A DNA stretch of 7,686 bases from Pleurocapsa sp. MO_226.B13 (GCA_030064795.1 JASJEI010000447.1:1-7686); one strand, 5' to 3'; positions 1 through 7,540 are shown, counted from the first letter of the stretch. The notes: generated by a model from the letters alone, not told the origin. A program made the numbers and translations.

Positions 1-2
1 TT

Positions 3-872
3 ATGTTACAGCAATTTATTATTTCTGGAATTGCCATTGGTAGTGTTTATAGTTTAGTAGCTCTAGGATTTCAGATTACCTATTCTGTCTCCAATACGAT
101 GAATTTTTCTCAGGGTGCTTCGGTGATGTTAGGAGCAGTCATTTGCTATGTACTTAATATTACCTACGGTTGGCATATTGCAGTTGCCATTCCCTTATCC
201 TTACTAATTTGCGCTGTTTTTGGCTTAGTGGTTGAAAGATTGGCAGTACGCCCCTTTGCGGTGGATGGTTCGAGTTCTTGGTTATTAACTACTATTGCCG
301 TGGGAATTATTACTGAAAATTTGGTAATGGTGACATTTGGCAAAGAAGTAAGGGGTTATCCTTCTCCTTTAGCTCAAACACCGATAAATATTTTCGGTTT
401 TGGTATTTTTCCCCTGGAATTATTAACCCCAATTATGGGTATAGCGATCGCTTGGGTCATTCGTTATACTTTTACCCATACTCTTTGGGGTAAAGCTTTT
501 TTGGCTGCGAGTGAAAATCCTGAAGCTGCGAAAATTATGGGCATTAATGTCGAAGGAGCGATCGCTTTTGCCTATGCTCTTTCTACGGTTTTAGCGGGAG
601 TTGCAGGAATTCTGATTGCACCAATCTACAATGTTTCTGCTGGTATGGGTACGCTCTTGGGATTAAAAGCCTTTGCCACAGCAATTATTGGGGGATTAAA
701 TAGTCCTTGGGGAATTGCGATCGCAGGAGTTTTGTATGGTATTGGAGAATCTTTGGCCGCAGGATATTTGGGCGGTAGTTACCGAGAAATTATTGGTTTT
801 GCTTTAGTAATTTTGGCTCTGACTTTAAAGCCCAATGGATTGTTTGGCAAGAACCAGACGACAAAAGTCTAG
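3..872 (+). CDS. LivH-type branched-chain amino acid/amide ABC transporter permease
   Basis: This is a complete 289-residue inner-membrane permease of the LivH family (HAAT-type ABC importers for branched-chain amino acids, amides or urea). It starts at an ATG two bases into the window, so its ribosome site cannot be seen. About eight hydrophobic segments are visible, at roughly residues 5-27, 38-55, 57-78, 92-112, 135-156, 185-206, 220-245 and 262-277. Family signatures are the N-terminal GSVYSLVALGF stretch, NFSQGA (34-39), AVRPF (81-85), the cytoplasmic AASENPEAAKIMGIN loop (168-182) that contacts the ATPase, and AIIGGLNSPWG (227-237). The C-terminus ends in KPNGLFG plus a short tail. The length is typical of LivH and shorter than I recall for cyanobacterial UrtB, which argues against a urea permease. 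No LivM, LivF or LivG follows; the next gene is convergent. The family call is firm; the substrate is unknown. Confidence 0.93.
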   Translation: MLQQFIISGIAIGSVYSLVALGFQITYSVSNTMNFSQGASVMLGAVICYVLNITYGWHIAVAIPLSLLICAVFGLVVERLAVRPFAVDGSSSWLLTTIAVGIITENLVMVTFGKEVRGYPSPLAQTPINIFGFGIFPLELLTPIMGIAIAWVIRYTFTHTLWGKAFLAASENPEAAKIMGINVEGAIAFAYALSTVLAGVAGILIAPIYNVSAGMGTLLGLKAFATAIIGGLNSPWGIAIAGVLYGIGESLAAGYLGGSYREIIGFALVILALTLKPNGLFGKNQTTKV

Positions 873-993
873 TCTCATACTCCATAACTCTGACAAATAT
901 AGCCGTTGCCATTGTTATGTTAGGACACATAAGTTATTTGCTCGTAAGTAGCAATTATTATTTCAATCTGAGACAGATAACTACGATCGAGTC
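873..993. other. Convergent intergenic gap with two weak hairpins
   Basis: These 121 bases lie between the stop codons of two convergent genes. Two small inverted repeats sit side by side. The first is TTATGT (915-920) with ACATAA (927-932) around a 6-base loop. The second is TTGCT (938-942) with AGCAA (950-954) around a 7-base loop, followed on the plus strand by TTATTATTT (955-963). The second could be a feeble Rho-independent terminator for the permease. Both stems are short and AT-rich, so termination here is only a suggestion. Confidence 0.3.
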
Positions 994-2268
994 TTAGCCT
1001 TTAGTTTTAACAGGAACGATTTTGTTATCTTCCCAACGCACCATAATATAATCATCTTCAGTTAAAGCATCGTGATTGTCTGGGGTAAAGGGATTATTGT
1101 ATGTTTTGATCAAGCCTTCGTATTGAGGTAAATTGAGTAGTGCTTCGCGAATTTCTACTCCTTCTGTTGAATTGGCGGTGTCGATCGCCATTTTGGTTAG
1201 CATCAAAGCATCATAAGCATTAGCAGTACCTACGGGAGCAAGTATCTCACTGGGATCTTGAAGCTGGAATTTTTGGTCTAATTTATTGAGGACTTTTTGC
1301 CCTACTTCTGATTGTTCGTCAAAAAAGCTATAGGTTTGCACGAATTCTACTCGCTCGGCAATATCACCTGCTAATTCGGGGAAACGTCCCCCAGAAATAC
1401 CCCAATGAGAAATAATCGCTACATCCCAAGCGATCCGAGTCAGCGATCGCATTACTTGAGCAGCAGGAGCAGCATTAGCAACTAGCATCAAAGCTTCAGC
1501 CCCAGAGTTTTTTAACCTTGTAAGCTGTGCGGTAACATCGCTATCTTCTTCGTTAAATTTCTCAATTCCAGTAATCTCAATCTCGTATTCACTTGCCCAT
1601 TCTTCAAATCCCTGTTGGTTGGATTCCCCCCAAGGATTGTTAATCAGCATTAATCCTACTTTGCTGACATTGTATGTTTCTCGAGCGTATCGTAGTAAAA
1701 ACTTATCTACTAGATTATCGTTAGCCGAAACACGAAAGGCATAGTTCGGATCGAAATCATTACGAGTAATGCCTGTAGCTGCTGCCCAAACTCCCATATA
1801 AGGGGTTTCTAGTTCGTGAAAGACGGGCAGCATTGCCAAAGATACGGGGGAATCGAGTCCGCCAAAAACCACCGCCACATCTTCTTGTTCGATTAATTCT
1901 CTAGCAGCAGCAACTCCTTTGGCGGGATTTGATTCATCATCGCGACGAATTAATTCTAAAGATCTTCCACCCAATACGCCCCCTGCTTCGTTTACTTGAG
2001 CAATGGCAACAGATAGACCGCGAGTAATTGCTTCTCCCGATAGAGCAGATTTACCAGTTAAAGCAGCTACTAAGCCTAGTTTTATAGGTTCATCAGTTTC
2101 TTCTGAACCGACAACATCTGGTGCAGAATTAGTAGGAGAAGTTTCTGTTTCAGCAGCTTGCTCGCCTGAAGCACAGCTAGCCAATTGAGAAATAGCTATT
2201 CCCGTAGCAAAATAGCCAACTCTTTTTAATAAACCCCGTCTGCCAAGACTATTTTCCTTATCAGTCAT
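994..2268 (-). CDS. ABC transporter substrate-binding lipoprotein, LivJ/LivK (Peripla_BP_6) family
   Basis: From the ATG at 2268 this is a 424-residue periplasmic solute-binding protein of the branched-chain amino acid/amide type. The N-terminus has a twin-arginine-like motif GRRGLLKR (9-16), a hydrophobic core, and a lipobox LASC with the lipidation cysteine at residue 32. A Ser/Thr/Glu-rich linker (about 33-60) leads to the receptor fold, which opens IKLGLVAALTGKSALSGE (62-79) and continues with NEAGGVLGGR (93-102). The FGG turn (135-137) and the NPWGESN stretch (211-217) also fit the family. An in-frame TTG at 2286 would add six residues, but GGAG lies inside that extension, 12 bases before the ATG, and looks like the Shine-Dalgarno sequence, so I prefer the ATG. 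The GNAT gene lies upstream on the same strand. The facing permease is a plausible partner, though not co-transcribed with it. The ligand cannot be read from the sequence. Confidence 0.9.
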   Translation of the reverse strand: MTDKENSLGRRGLLKRVGYFATGIAISQLASCASGEQAAETETSPTNSAPDVVGSEETDEPIKLGLVAALTGKSALSGEAITRGLSVAIAQVNEAGGVLGGRSLELIRRDDESNPAKGVAAARELIEQEDVAVVFGGLDSPVSLAMLPVFHELETPYMGVWAAATGITRNDFDPNYAFRVSANDNLVDKFLLRYARETYNVSKVGLMLINNPWGESNQQGFEEWASEYEIEITGIEKFNEEDSDVTAQLTRLKNSGAEALMLVANAAPAAQVMRSLTRIAWDVAIISHWGISGGRFPELAGDIAERVEFVQTYSFFDEQSEVGQKVLNKLDQKFQLQDPSEILAPVGTANAYDALMLTKMAIDTANSTEGVEIREALLNLPQYEGLIKTYNNPFTPDNHDALTEDDYIMVRWEDNKIVPVKTKG

Positions 2269-2299
2269 TATTTGTGCTTGCTCCAATAAAAAAATAAAA

Positions 2300-2305
2300 A
2301 TTATG
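2300..2305 (-). promoter_or_regulatory. Possible -10 element for the substrate-binding protein gene
   Basis: On the minus strand CATAAT matches five of six positions of the TATAAT consensus. It sits about 30 bases upstream of the ATG at 2268, before a T-rich leader and the GGAG ribosome site. No good -35 box was found at the usual spacing. If real, the binding protein could be transcribed apart from the GNAT gene. Such AT-rich matches occur often by chance. Confidence 0.25.
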
Positions 2306-2384
2306 GTAATTTAAGATTTATGCTTTCGATTAGTATTAGTAGGTAAGATTATCTTTATTTAGTCCTGCAATGTTGGTTCTTATT

Positions 2385-2909
2385 CTACAGAGTACCGCGA
2401 TCGGGATTTGGGTATCTGTACAAAACATGAGGTCGATTGGCTAATGAAATATTGTTCTCGAAAGAAAAACCGATCTTTTGCATGACCTTTACCGATCTTT
2501 GATTGTCAATCAGCGTATAACATACCACACTTGAATAACCAAATTTATCGAATGCGATTGACAAAGATTTTTTGCCAATTTCTACTGCCAGTCCTTGACC
2601 CCAAAAATTAGGCATCAAACCATAACCTAGTTCGACTTCATCATTATCATTTACAGTCACTTTTCTAATACCTCCACGTCCGACAAATTCGTTTGTTTCC
2701 CTGTTAAAAAAGAGCCATTGACCATGACCAGAAAGTTCCCATTGCTCGCAGTTACGCTCCATTTTCTGTTGAGCTTTTTTGTAGTTCCAAATACCTCCCA
2801 TAGTCACCATGACTTGAGGATTAGAACCAATTTTTAGCCAGTGTTGCCAATGAGATTTCTGTACTCTTTTGCCTCTCAATCTTTTGGTTTCAATTAGCTC
2901 TACCTGCAT
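2385..2909 (-). CDS. GNAT family N-acetyltransferase, RimJ/RimL-like (Acetyltransf_3)
   Basis: This is a 174-residue, probably cytoplasmic single-domain acetyl-CoA-dependent N-acetyltransferase. It begins with the VELIETKRLRGKR strand typical of RimJ/RimL relatives. The family core is visible: strand EVELGYGL (91-98), then the acetyl-CoA pyrophosphate loop WGQGLAVE (103-110, fitting Q/R-x-x-G-x-G/A), then a helix, then the NQRSVKVMQKIGF segment (136-148) that forms the C-terminal helix and strand. The length is normal. The ATG at 2909 is preceded by a modest GGA about 7 bases away. The binding-protein gene follows on the same strand after a gap of about 116 bases. The family includes acetylators of ribosomal protein N-termini, polyamines, antibiotics and small amines, and nothing here picks one. 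A link to the transporter or amidohydrolase is not supported beyond position. Confidence 0.9.
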   Translation of the reverse strand: MQVELIETKRLRGKRVQKSHWQHWLKIGSNPQVMVTMGGIWNYKKAQQKMERNCEQWELSGHGQWLFFNRETNEFVGRGGIRKVTVNDNDEVELGYGLMPNFWGQGLAVEIGKKSLSIAFDKFGYSSVVCYTLIDNQRSVKVMQKIGFSFENNISLANRPHVLYRYPNPDRGTL

Positions 2910-3026
2910 AATTTTCCAACAACCTTTTGTTGTTTTATGGTTAAAAGTTTTGATAATAGTTTATTGATTTTGTAAGCTACTAAAAATAATCAAATAATAA
3001 AAAATGTTGTCTAGATTACAAATCAT
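2910..3026. promoter_or_regulatory. Divergent promoter region between the GNAT and amidohydrolase genes
   Basis: This 117-base, strongly AT-rich gap separates two divergent starts and should hold promoters in both directions. On the minus strand TATTAT (2953-2958) matches five of six bases of a -10 box and would give a leader of about 37 bases for the GNAT gene. That leader contains a perfect 6-bp hairpin, AACAAC (2918-2923) with GTTGTT (2929-2934), just upstream of the weak GGA ribosome site. On the plus strand TTGATA (2950-2955) and TTGATT (2964-2969) resemble -35 boxes, but no convincing -10 follows at 16-18 bases. The amidohydrolase ATG has no recognisable Shine-Dalgarno sequence; the bases before it read ACAAATCAT. 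The presence of promoters is inferred from gene layout; the exact boxes are weak. Confidence 0.4.
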
Positions 3027-4268
3027 ATGAGCCTGAAAATTATCAACGCTACATTACCAGATAGAACGGGTTATTGGGATATAGCGATCGCAAATGGTTA
3101 CATCACCGAAATCGCTGTGGCTGATTCTACTACACAAGCAACTGATAAAGTATTGGATGCTAAGGGACAACTGCTAATTCCTGGGTTGGTAGATGCTCAT
3201 ATCCATCTTGATAAAGCTCTATTATTAGACCGCTATCCTGCGGTAGAAGGGTCTTTTAGCGAAGCACTGCAAAAAACTCTCCAAGCCAAACAAGAGTACA
3301 CCATAGCCGATATTCAAACTAGAGCCAAAACCATCCTTGAAAGAGCGATCGCTTTTGGCACTACCACCATGCGAACCCATGTAGAAGTAGACCCGATTCT
3401 TCAGCTTAAATCTCTCGAAGCTTTGTTAGCACTAAAAAAAGAATATGCCTGGGGAATTAGCTTACAATTAGCTATCTTTGCTCAGGAAGGAATTACCAAT
3501 CAACCTGGTACGATCGGTTTACTCAGAGAAGCAATGGTCAGGGGAGGAGATGTAATTGGTTCTGCACCCTATGTCGATCCTAATCCCCAAGAAAATATTC
3601 GGCTCGTTTTCCAGATTGCCCAAGAATTCGACTGCGATGTCGATTTTCATCTGGATTTTCTCGATGATGATGCACCTTTGTTACTTCCCATAGTAATTGA
3701 AGAGACTTTAAAGCATAATTGGCAGCATAGAGTCTGTCTGGGACACATGACTAAATTAGCGGGATTGACTCCAACAGAATTAGATACTTTAATTCCCGCC
3801 CTTAAAAAAGCTGGCATTGCTATTTTAGCTTTACCCGCCACCGATCTTTATATGATGGCAAGACAAGACACTCATAACGTCAGACGAGGTGTAGCACCGA
3901 TTCATCGACTAGCAGAGTCAGGAATCAAAGTGGGATTGGCAACTAACAACGTGCAGAATTTGTTTACGCCTTTTGGGGATGGCGATCTGTTAAAAATTTG
4001 TACTCTGTTGGCTCAAGTTTTACAGTTAGGAACAATTGCTAGCCACCAACTTTGTTTGGAAATGGCGACATCTAGAGCAGCACGGGCGATTGGCATCAAT
4101 GATTATGGCATTGAAGTGGGAAAAGTTGCCGATCTGGTTTTACTGGAGGCTCATTCTCTTTCTACGGCTATTGGTACTGCTCCTTTCAATAGAATCACAA
4201 TCAAGCGGGGAGAGATAGTTTCTCAGAGTAATTACTTAGTAACTTATCAGGAAAACGTTAAAATTTAA
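3027..4268 (+). CDS. Metal-dependent amidohydrolase, cytosine deaminase (CodA)-like, with altered active site
   Basis: This 413-residue cytoplasmic protein belongs to the amidohydrolase superfamily and resembles E. coli CodA over its whole length, with the usual N-terminal beta strands ([12 protein letters not shown]) and a C-terminal return to the small domain ([16 protein letters not shown]). Metal and substrate positions line up with CodA as I recall its numbering: H58 and H60 (HIHLDK) with H61/H63, Q153 (FAQEG) with Q156, H208 with H214, and H240 (GHMTK) with H246. Spacings match (93, 55 against 58, 32 and 67 residues up to the last catalytic position). Two key residues differ: F211 stands where CodA has the catalytic E217, and N307 (ATNNV) where CodA has the metal/catalytic D313. 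Deamination of cytosine is therefore doubtful. It may act on another N-heterocycle or amide, or have another mechanism. The superfamily call is firm; the substrate is unknown. The start fits the first beta strand ([10 protein letters not shown]). Confidence 0.88.
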   Translation: MSLKIINATLPDRTGYWDIAIANGYITEIAVADSTTQATDKVLDAKGQLLIPGLVDAHIHLDKALLLDRYPAVEGSFSEALQKTLQAKQEYTIADIQTRAKTILERAIAFGTTTMRTHVEVDPILQLKSLEALLALKKEYAWGISLQLAIFAQEGITNQPGTIGLLREAMVRGGDVIGSAPYVDPNPQENIRLVFQIAQEFDCDVDFHLDFLDDDAPLLLPIVIEETLKHNWQHRVCLGHMTKLAGLTPTELDTLIPALKKAGIAILALPATDLYMMARQDTHNVRRGVAPIHRLAESGIKVGLATNNVQNLFTPFGDGDLLKICTLLAQVLQLGTIASHQLCLEMATSRAARAIGINDYGIEVGKVADLVLLEAHSLSTAIGTAPFNRITIKRGEIVSQSNYLVTYQENVKI

Positions 4269-4278
4269 CGGTTTTTTT
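4252..4278 (+). terminator. Weak Rho-independent-like terminator over the amidohydrolase stop codon
   Basis: A perfect inverted repeat CGTTAAA (4256-4262) / TTTAACG (4264-4270) includes the TAA stop at 4266-4268. It is followed by one G and seven T residues (4272-4278), and an AAAA run on the 5' side could pair with the T tract. With a realistic 5-base loop the stem has five pairs, two of them GC, so it would be leaky at best. If it works, it partly uncouples the kinase from the amidohydrolase. Confidence 0.4.
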
Positions 4279-4279
4279 G

Positions 4280-4299
4280 GTATGTTTACGTAAAAATAC
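4280..4299. promoter_or_regulatory. 20-bp near-perfect dyad upstream of the kinase gene (possible operator)
   Basis: The sequence GTATGTTTACGTAAAAATAC is symmetric about its centre at 19 of 20 positions, counting paired positions with a single mismatched pair (G4284 against A4295). The core TTTACGTAAA (4285-4294) is a perfect 10-bp palindrome. It lies 25 bases before the ATG at 4325, between the terminator-like hairpin and the start, where a dimeric regulator would affect kinase transcription. No matching known operator is recognised. It could equally be a small RNA hairpin or chance in AT-rich DNA. Confidence 0.35.
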
Positions 4300-4324
4300 G
4301 GTATTTAAAGAGAAGTGTCTACGA

Positions 4325-7312
4325 ATGAAGTTTTTAACTGCTGAATCAAATAACGATCGAGAAGACCATTTTTTGATTGGTAGACACTGGACTAATAGGC
4401 GATCGCCAGATTATGAAAGCGAGTCTAAACGAGTAGCGCAGTCGAAATCTAAAAATATGTTGCAGAAATTACGAACTTTTTTGCTCGGTCGCTCTCTGTT
4501 GCTTTTAGCTATTCTGATAGCAGCAGGATATGCAGGAAATTATTTTAGTTTTCCTTTTGGTTTTGGAGTTGATTTTCTATTTGGCAGTATTGCTGTTCTT
4601 ATAGTAGTCAAATTATACGGAATTTCGTGGGGAACTATTGCTTCTTTGATTGCTAGTTCTTATACGATCGCGCTGTGGCAACATCCCTATGCTTTAATTA
4701 TTTTTACTTGTGAGACATTGTTTGTCGCTTGGAGATTGCGCCGGGGCAATCAAAATCTCTTGATAATAGATATGGTTTTCTGGCTGTCGATCGGGATGCC
4801 TTTGGTTTTGCTCTTTTATGGCGGGATTCTTCAAGTAGGAGCAATTACCACCTCTATTATTCTGGTCAAACAACCAGTAAATGGCATTTTTAATACTTTA
4901 GTTGCCAGTTTGATACTAGCCTATAAACCACTTTATCGCTGGGCAAATTCCGCTTCGAGCAATGCCAACGTTTTCTTCGAGCAGATTTTACTCAATCTTT
5001 TAGTGGCTTTTGTTTTGATCCCTGCTCTAATACTAATGTTCGTTAGTAATCGAGTTGCCATGAAACACGAACAAAGTAATCTGATCGCAACTTTAGATAC
5101 TTCTGCCCAGAATATGTCAACCTATCTGTTTCGCTGGCATCAATCTGGTTTAGAAGCTTTGCGTCGATTAGCAGCAACCAGCAGCGAAACTCAAATTGTG
5201 ATTTCAGGACAAACACAACCAAGTATTCAACTTGAGGTCGCCAGTCTACCAATTTTTAGACAGCTATACATTACTAATGCCAATCTAAAAGTAATTGCAG
5301 CAGCTTCTAGTTCCGATGAATTTAATCGCAATGATTATCCTGATTTTTCTCAGTTAGATATTCCGCGAAAACCTCAAATCTTTATTATTCCAGACCTAAC
5401 AGAAGGAACTAATACTTCCTCAAAGACAAAAATACTGCAAACTTTGCCGATTATTCTCAACAATCATTGGTTAGGAAATATTATAGCGGAACTGGATCTT
5501 GATTTTATCAGGCAGTTATTACAAACACAAACCTATACCGTACCTTTAAAAAGTACTTTGTTCGATGAAAATCAACTCATAATTGCCAGCACCCATAATG
5601 ACTCAGATGCTCGACAAGTTCTCAAGCGTTCTCAAACTGGAGAAATTAGTTATGTAGAATCAGAGCGACAAAATCGAGAATTTTATCACTGGCTACCAAT
5701 CATAGAAGGAAAGCCCTTAATCGGACGTTGGAAAGAATCTTTTTACGGCAAAAATGTTTCAATTGATGGAGAGATTCCTTTAAAATTAATCATGGAAGCA
5801 CCTGCTGCTCCCTACATTAATTATTTACAGTTACTCTATATCAGAAGCCTCGCTACATTACTGTTAATCGCTTTTGCCTCTATTTTAACTGCGAAATTTT
5901 TTAGTCGTCTTTTAGTTAAGCCTATTTTAAATTTAGCAAAATTAACAACTAATCTTGCTGAGAAACTGATTCAGCATGAAACTATTAAAATTCCCAGAAG
6001 CTTTGTCCAAGAGATGAATATTTTGGCTAATAACTTTGAGGGTATGGCCCAGACAATAGAACAGAATATTCAGCAGATTCAACAAACCAACCAAAAATTA
6101 AAACAAGCAAAAGAAACAGCGGAAGTGGCTAACCAAACTAAAGCTCGATTTTTAGCTAATATGAGTCACGAATTAAAAACTCCTCTCAACAGTATCATTG
6201 GCTATAGTCAACTGATAAGAAAAAATTTAGCTAATTCTTCTTCTCCCATTGGCGGTAAGTTTAATCTTGCCCAAGGAGCAGAAATTATCAATCAAAGTGG
6301 CACCTATTTATTGTCTTTGATTAATGAAATTCTTGACTTTTCTAAAATACAAGCTCACAAAACAAAATTATATCCTTCTCTAATTAATGTTTCGGCTTTT
6401 ATGGAAGAAATAGTAAAGATGACGACAATCGAGGCAGTAGCCAAAAATATTACGTTTGAGTATGAAGCTTCGGATGATTTACCCAAGACTATTTATGCTG
6501 ATGGGACAAGGTTAAAACAAATACTCTTAAACCTACTCGATAACGCGGTTAAATTTACTAATAAAGGACAAATAACCTTAAAACTTAGTCGAATTGATTG
6601 CTTAGCTGCAAACAATCCTAGTATTACTCAAGATACTGTAGGTTTACGCTTTGCCGTTATCGATACGGGAGTGGGAATTGCTCGTCAAAATTTGCGTAAA
6701 ATTTTTCAGCCTTTTGAACAGGTTGATACATTAGCAGCTACAGGATTTGGCACGGGTTTAGGTCTGACAATTTGCCAAGAGCTATTAGAATTAATGGAAG
6801 GAAAACTTGAAGTTCAAAGCAGATTAAACCAAGGCTCGGTTTTTTGGTTTGATGTAGTTTTTCCAAAAATAAAAATAGATTCAAAAATTTTACCAGAATC
6901 AATCGGCGAAATTGTTGGTTATCAAGGTAAACGAAAAACAATCTTAATCGTAGACGATACTGAAGAAAGTCGTCTTTTACTGACCGATATACTTAAACCT
7001 TTGTTGTTTAAAATAATTACGGCTGGCAATGGGCAGCAGGGATTAGAATTAGCTCTCAAATATCAACCAGATTTGATTTTATTGGATTTATTTATGCCAG
7101 TTAGAACTGGTTTTACTTTGATTGCAGAATTTCGGAAGATAGAAGGCTCTGAGCAAATCCCTGCGATCGCTATTTCGGGTAGCAGTTTTGAAGAAGTAGA
7201 AAAACAAAGTAAAGTTATGGGTTGTAATGATTTTTTGTCTAAACCAATTGATGATGAAAAGTTACTTTATTTAATCGGAAAATATTTAAATCTAAAGTGG
7301 ATCTATCGATAG
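4325..7312 (+). CDS. Membrane-bound hybrid sensor histidine kinase / response regulator
   Basis: From the ATG at 4325 the protein has 995 residues; numbers follow that start. Order of parts: polar N-terminal stretch (1-50); about seven membrane helices (57-74, 80-99, 102-118, 122-138, 144-169, 186-200, 221-241); a large probably extracytoplasmic domain (242-499); an eighth helix (505-524); a HAMP-like segment (about 530-582); and a Gln/Lys-rich coiled coil (583-608). The HisKA domain has phospho-acceptor H615 in SHELKTPLN. HATPase_c shows N740 (N box), DTGVGI (780-785), the F box at F794, and GFGTGLGL (807-814). The receiver has D877/D878, phospho-acceptor D921 (LLDLFMP), S951 and K973 (SKP). 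All catalytic motifs look intact, so it should autophosphorylate and relay internally. No DNA-binding output domain or partner regulator follows. Other starts are possible: TTG at 4277 (16 residues longer, but it runs through the dyad) and ATG at 4457 (44 shorter, just before the first helix). The ligand is unknown. Confidence 0.93.
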   Translation: MKFLTAESNNDREDHFLIGRHWTNRRSPDYESESKRVAQSKSKNMLQKLRTFLLGRSLLLLAILIAAGYAGNYFSFPFGFGVDFLFGSIAVLIVVKLYGISWGTIASLIASSYTIALWQHPYALIIFTCETLFVAWRLRRGNQNLLIIDMVFWLSIGMPLVLLFYGGILQVGAITTSIILVKQPVNGIFNTLVASLILAYKPLYRWANSASSNANVFFEQILLNLLVAFVLIPALILMFVSNRVAMKHEQSNLIATLDTSAQNMSTYLFRWHQSGLEALRRLAATSSETQIVISGQTQPSIQLEVASLPIFRQLYITNANLKVIAAASSSDEFNRNDYPDFSQLDIPRKPQIFIIPDLTEGTNTSSKTKILQTLPIILNNHWLGNIIAELDLDFIRQLLQTQTYTVPLKSTLFDENQLIIASTHNDSDARQVLKRSQTGEISYVESERQNREFYHWLPIIEGKPLIGRWKESFYGKNVSIDGEIPLKLIMEAPAAPYINYLQLLYIRSLATLLLIAFASILTAKFFSRLLVKPILNLAKLTTNLAEKLIQHETIKIPRSFVQEMNILANNFEGMAQTIEQNIQQIQQTNQKLKQAKETAEVANQTKARFLANMSHELKTPLNSIIGYSQLIRKNLANSSSPIGGKFNLAQGAEIINQSGTYLLSLINEILDFSKIQAHKTKLYPSLINVSAFMEEIVKMTTIEAVAKNITFEYEASDDLPKTIYADGTRLKQILLNLLDNAVKFTNKGQITLKLSRIDCLAANNPSITQDTVGLRFAVIDTGVGIARQNLRKIFQPFEQVDTLAATGFGTGLGLTICQELLELMEGKLEVQSRLNQGSVFWFDVVFPKIKIDSKILPESIGEIVGYQGKRKTILIVDDTEESRLLLTDILKPLLFKIITAGNGQQGLELALKYQPDLILLDLFMPVRTGFTLIAEFRKIEGSEQIPAIAISGSSFEEVEKQSKVMGCNDFLSKPIDDEKLLYLIGKYLNLKWIYR

Positions 7313-7345
7313 ATGCAACTATTTAGTACAAATTCAGAGTTCGAC

Positions 7346-7386
7346 TCCGTGTATAAACCGATGAGGAAACCTCATTTCTACGCGGA
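7346..7386 (+). other. Imperfect hairpin downstream of the kinase gene
   Basis: The outer stem TCCGTGTA (7346-7353) pairs with TACGCGGA (7379-7386), with one GT wobble. After a 7/3-base internal loop, the inner stem ATGAGG (7361-7366) pairs with CCTCAT (7370-7375) around an AAA loop. It starts 33 bases after the kinase stop and has no T run after it, so it is more likely a 3'-end stabilising or Rho-assisted structure, or a repeat, than a standard terminator. Confidence 0.4.
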
Positions 7387-7423
7387 TTGAGTTAGTAGTT
7401 AGTAGTCAGGGCTATTTTAGGAA

Positions 7424-7466
7424 AGGCGATCGCACCGATCTTAATTTTCGCTCAAAGCGATCGCCT
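7424..7466. repeat. Inverted pair of extended HIP1 sites
   Basis: AGGCGATCGC (7424-7433) and GCGATCGCCT (7457-7466) form a perfect 10-bp inverted repeat around a 23-base loop. Each arm contains one HIP1 octamer, which is itself a palindrome. HIP1 (GCGATCGC) is the widespread over-represented octamer of cyanobacterial genomes; two copies as hairpin arms occur in their intergenic DNA. Confidence 0.7.
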
Positions 7467-7506
7467 CTAATACTAAATCCGATTCTCAAAACCCATTTTA
7501 GAGGTT

Positions 7507-7540
7507 GACGCAGAGATGGGGAGACACGGGGACGCGGAGA
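7507..7540. repeat. Short degenerate GACGC/GGGGA repeat stretch
   Basis: Purine-rich units recur here: GACGCAGAG (7507-7515), GGGGAGACAC (7518-7527) and GGGGACGCGGAGA (7528-7540). The composition is far richer in G than the surroundings. It resembles the degenerate tandem units often seen between cyanobacterial genes. The stretch is too short and irregular to be a CRISPR array. Confidence 0.5.

Noticed and set aside
3..872. Urea transporter permease UrtB
   Set aside because: At 289 residues it is shorter than I recall for UrtB, and no UrtC/D/E or urease gene is nearby; generic LivH is the safer call.
872..974. GTCTCA (872-877) and TGAGAC (969-974) as a long inverted repeat flanking the convergent gap
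   Set aside because: Six bases about 90 apart is easily chance, and there is no supporting structure between them.
2003..2188. A 61-codon open frame on the plus strand
   Set aside because: It lies wholly inside the binding-protein gene on the opposite strand, in its low-complexity linker and signal region, and has no family features.
3647..3841. A 64-codon open frame on the minus strand
   Set aside because: It is antisense to the conserved core of the amidohydrolase, with no recognisable domain or ribosome site.
4036..4218. A 60-codon open frame on the plus strand in another frame
   Set aside because: It overlaps the amidohydrolase C-terminal part, whose frame is clearly the conserved one.
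3027..4268. Plain annotation as cytosine deaminase CodA
   Set aside because: The alignment is good overall, but the two catalytic positions carry Phe and Asn, so the named activity is not supported.
5043..5252. A 69-codon open frame on the minus strand
   Set aside because: It is antisense to the kinase sensor domain and shows no protein features.
6738..6941. A 67-codon open frame on the minus strand
   Set aside because: It is antisense to the ATPase G2 box and linker; its hydrophobic look comes from the lysine-rich AAA codons of the sense strand.
7507..7540. CRISPR array or tandem repeat array
   Set aside because: The units are short and irregular, with no spacers of even length and no cas genes.
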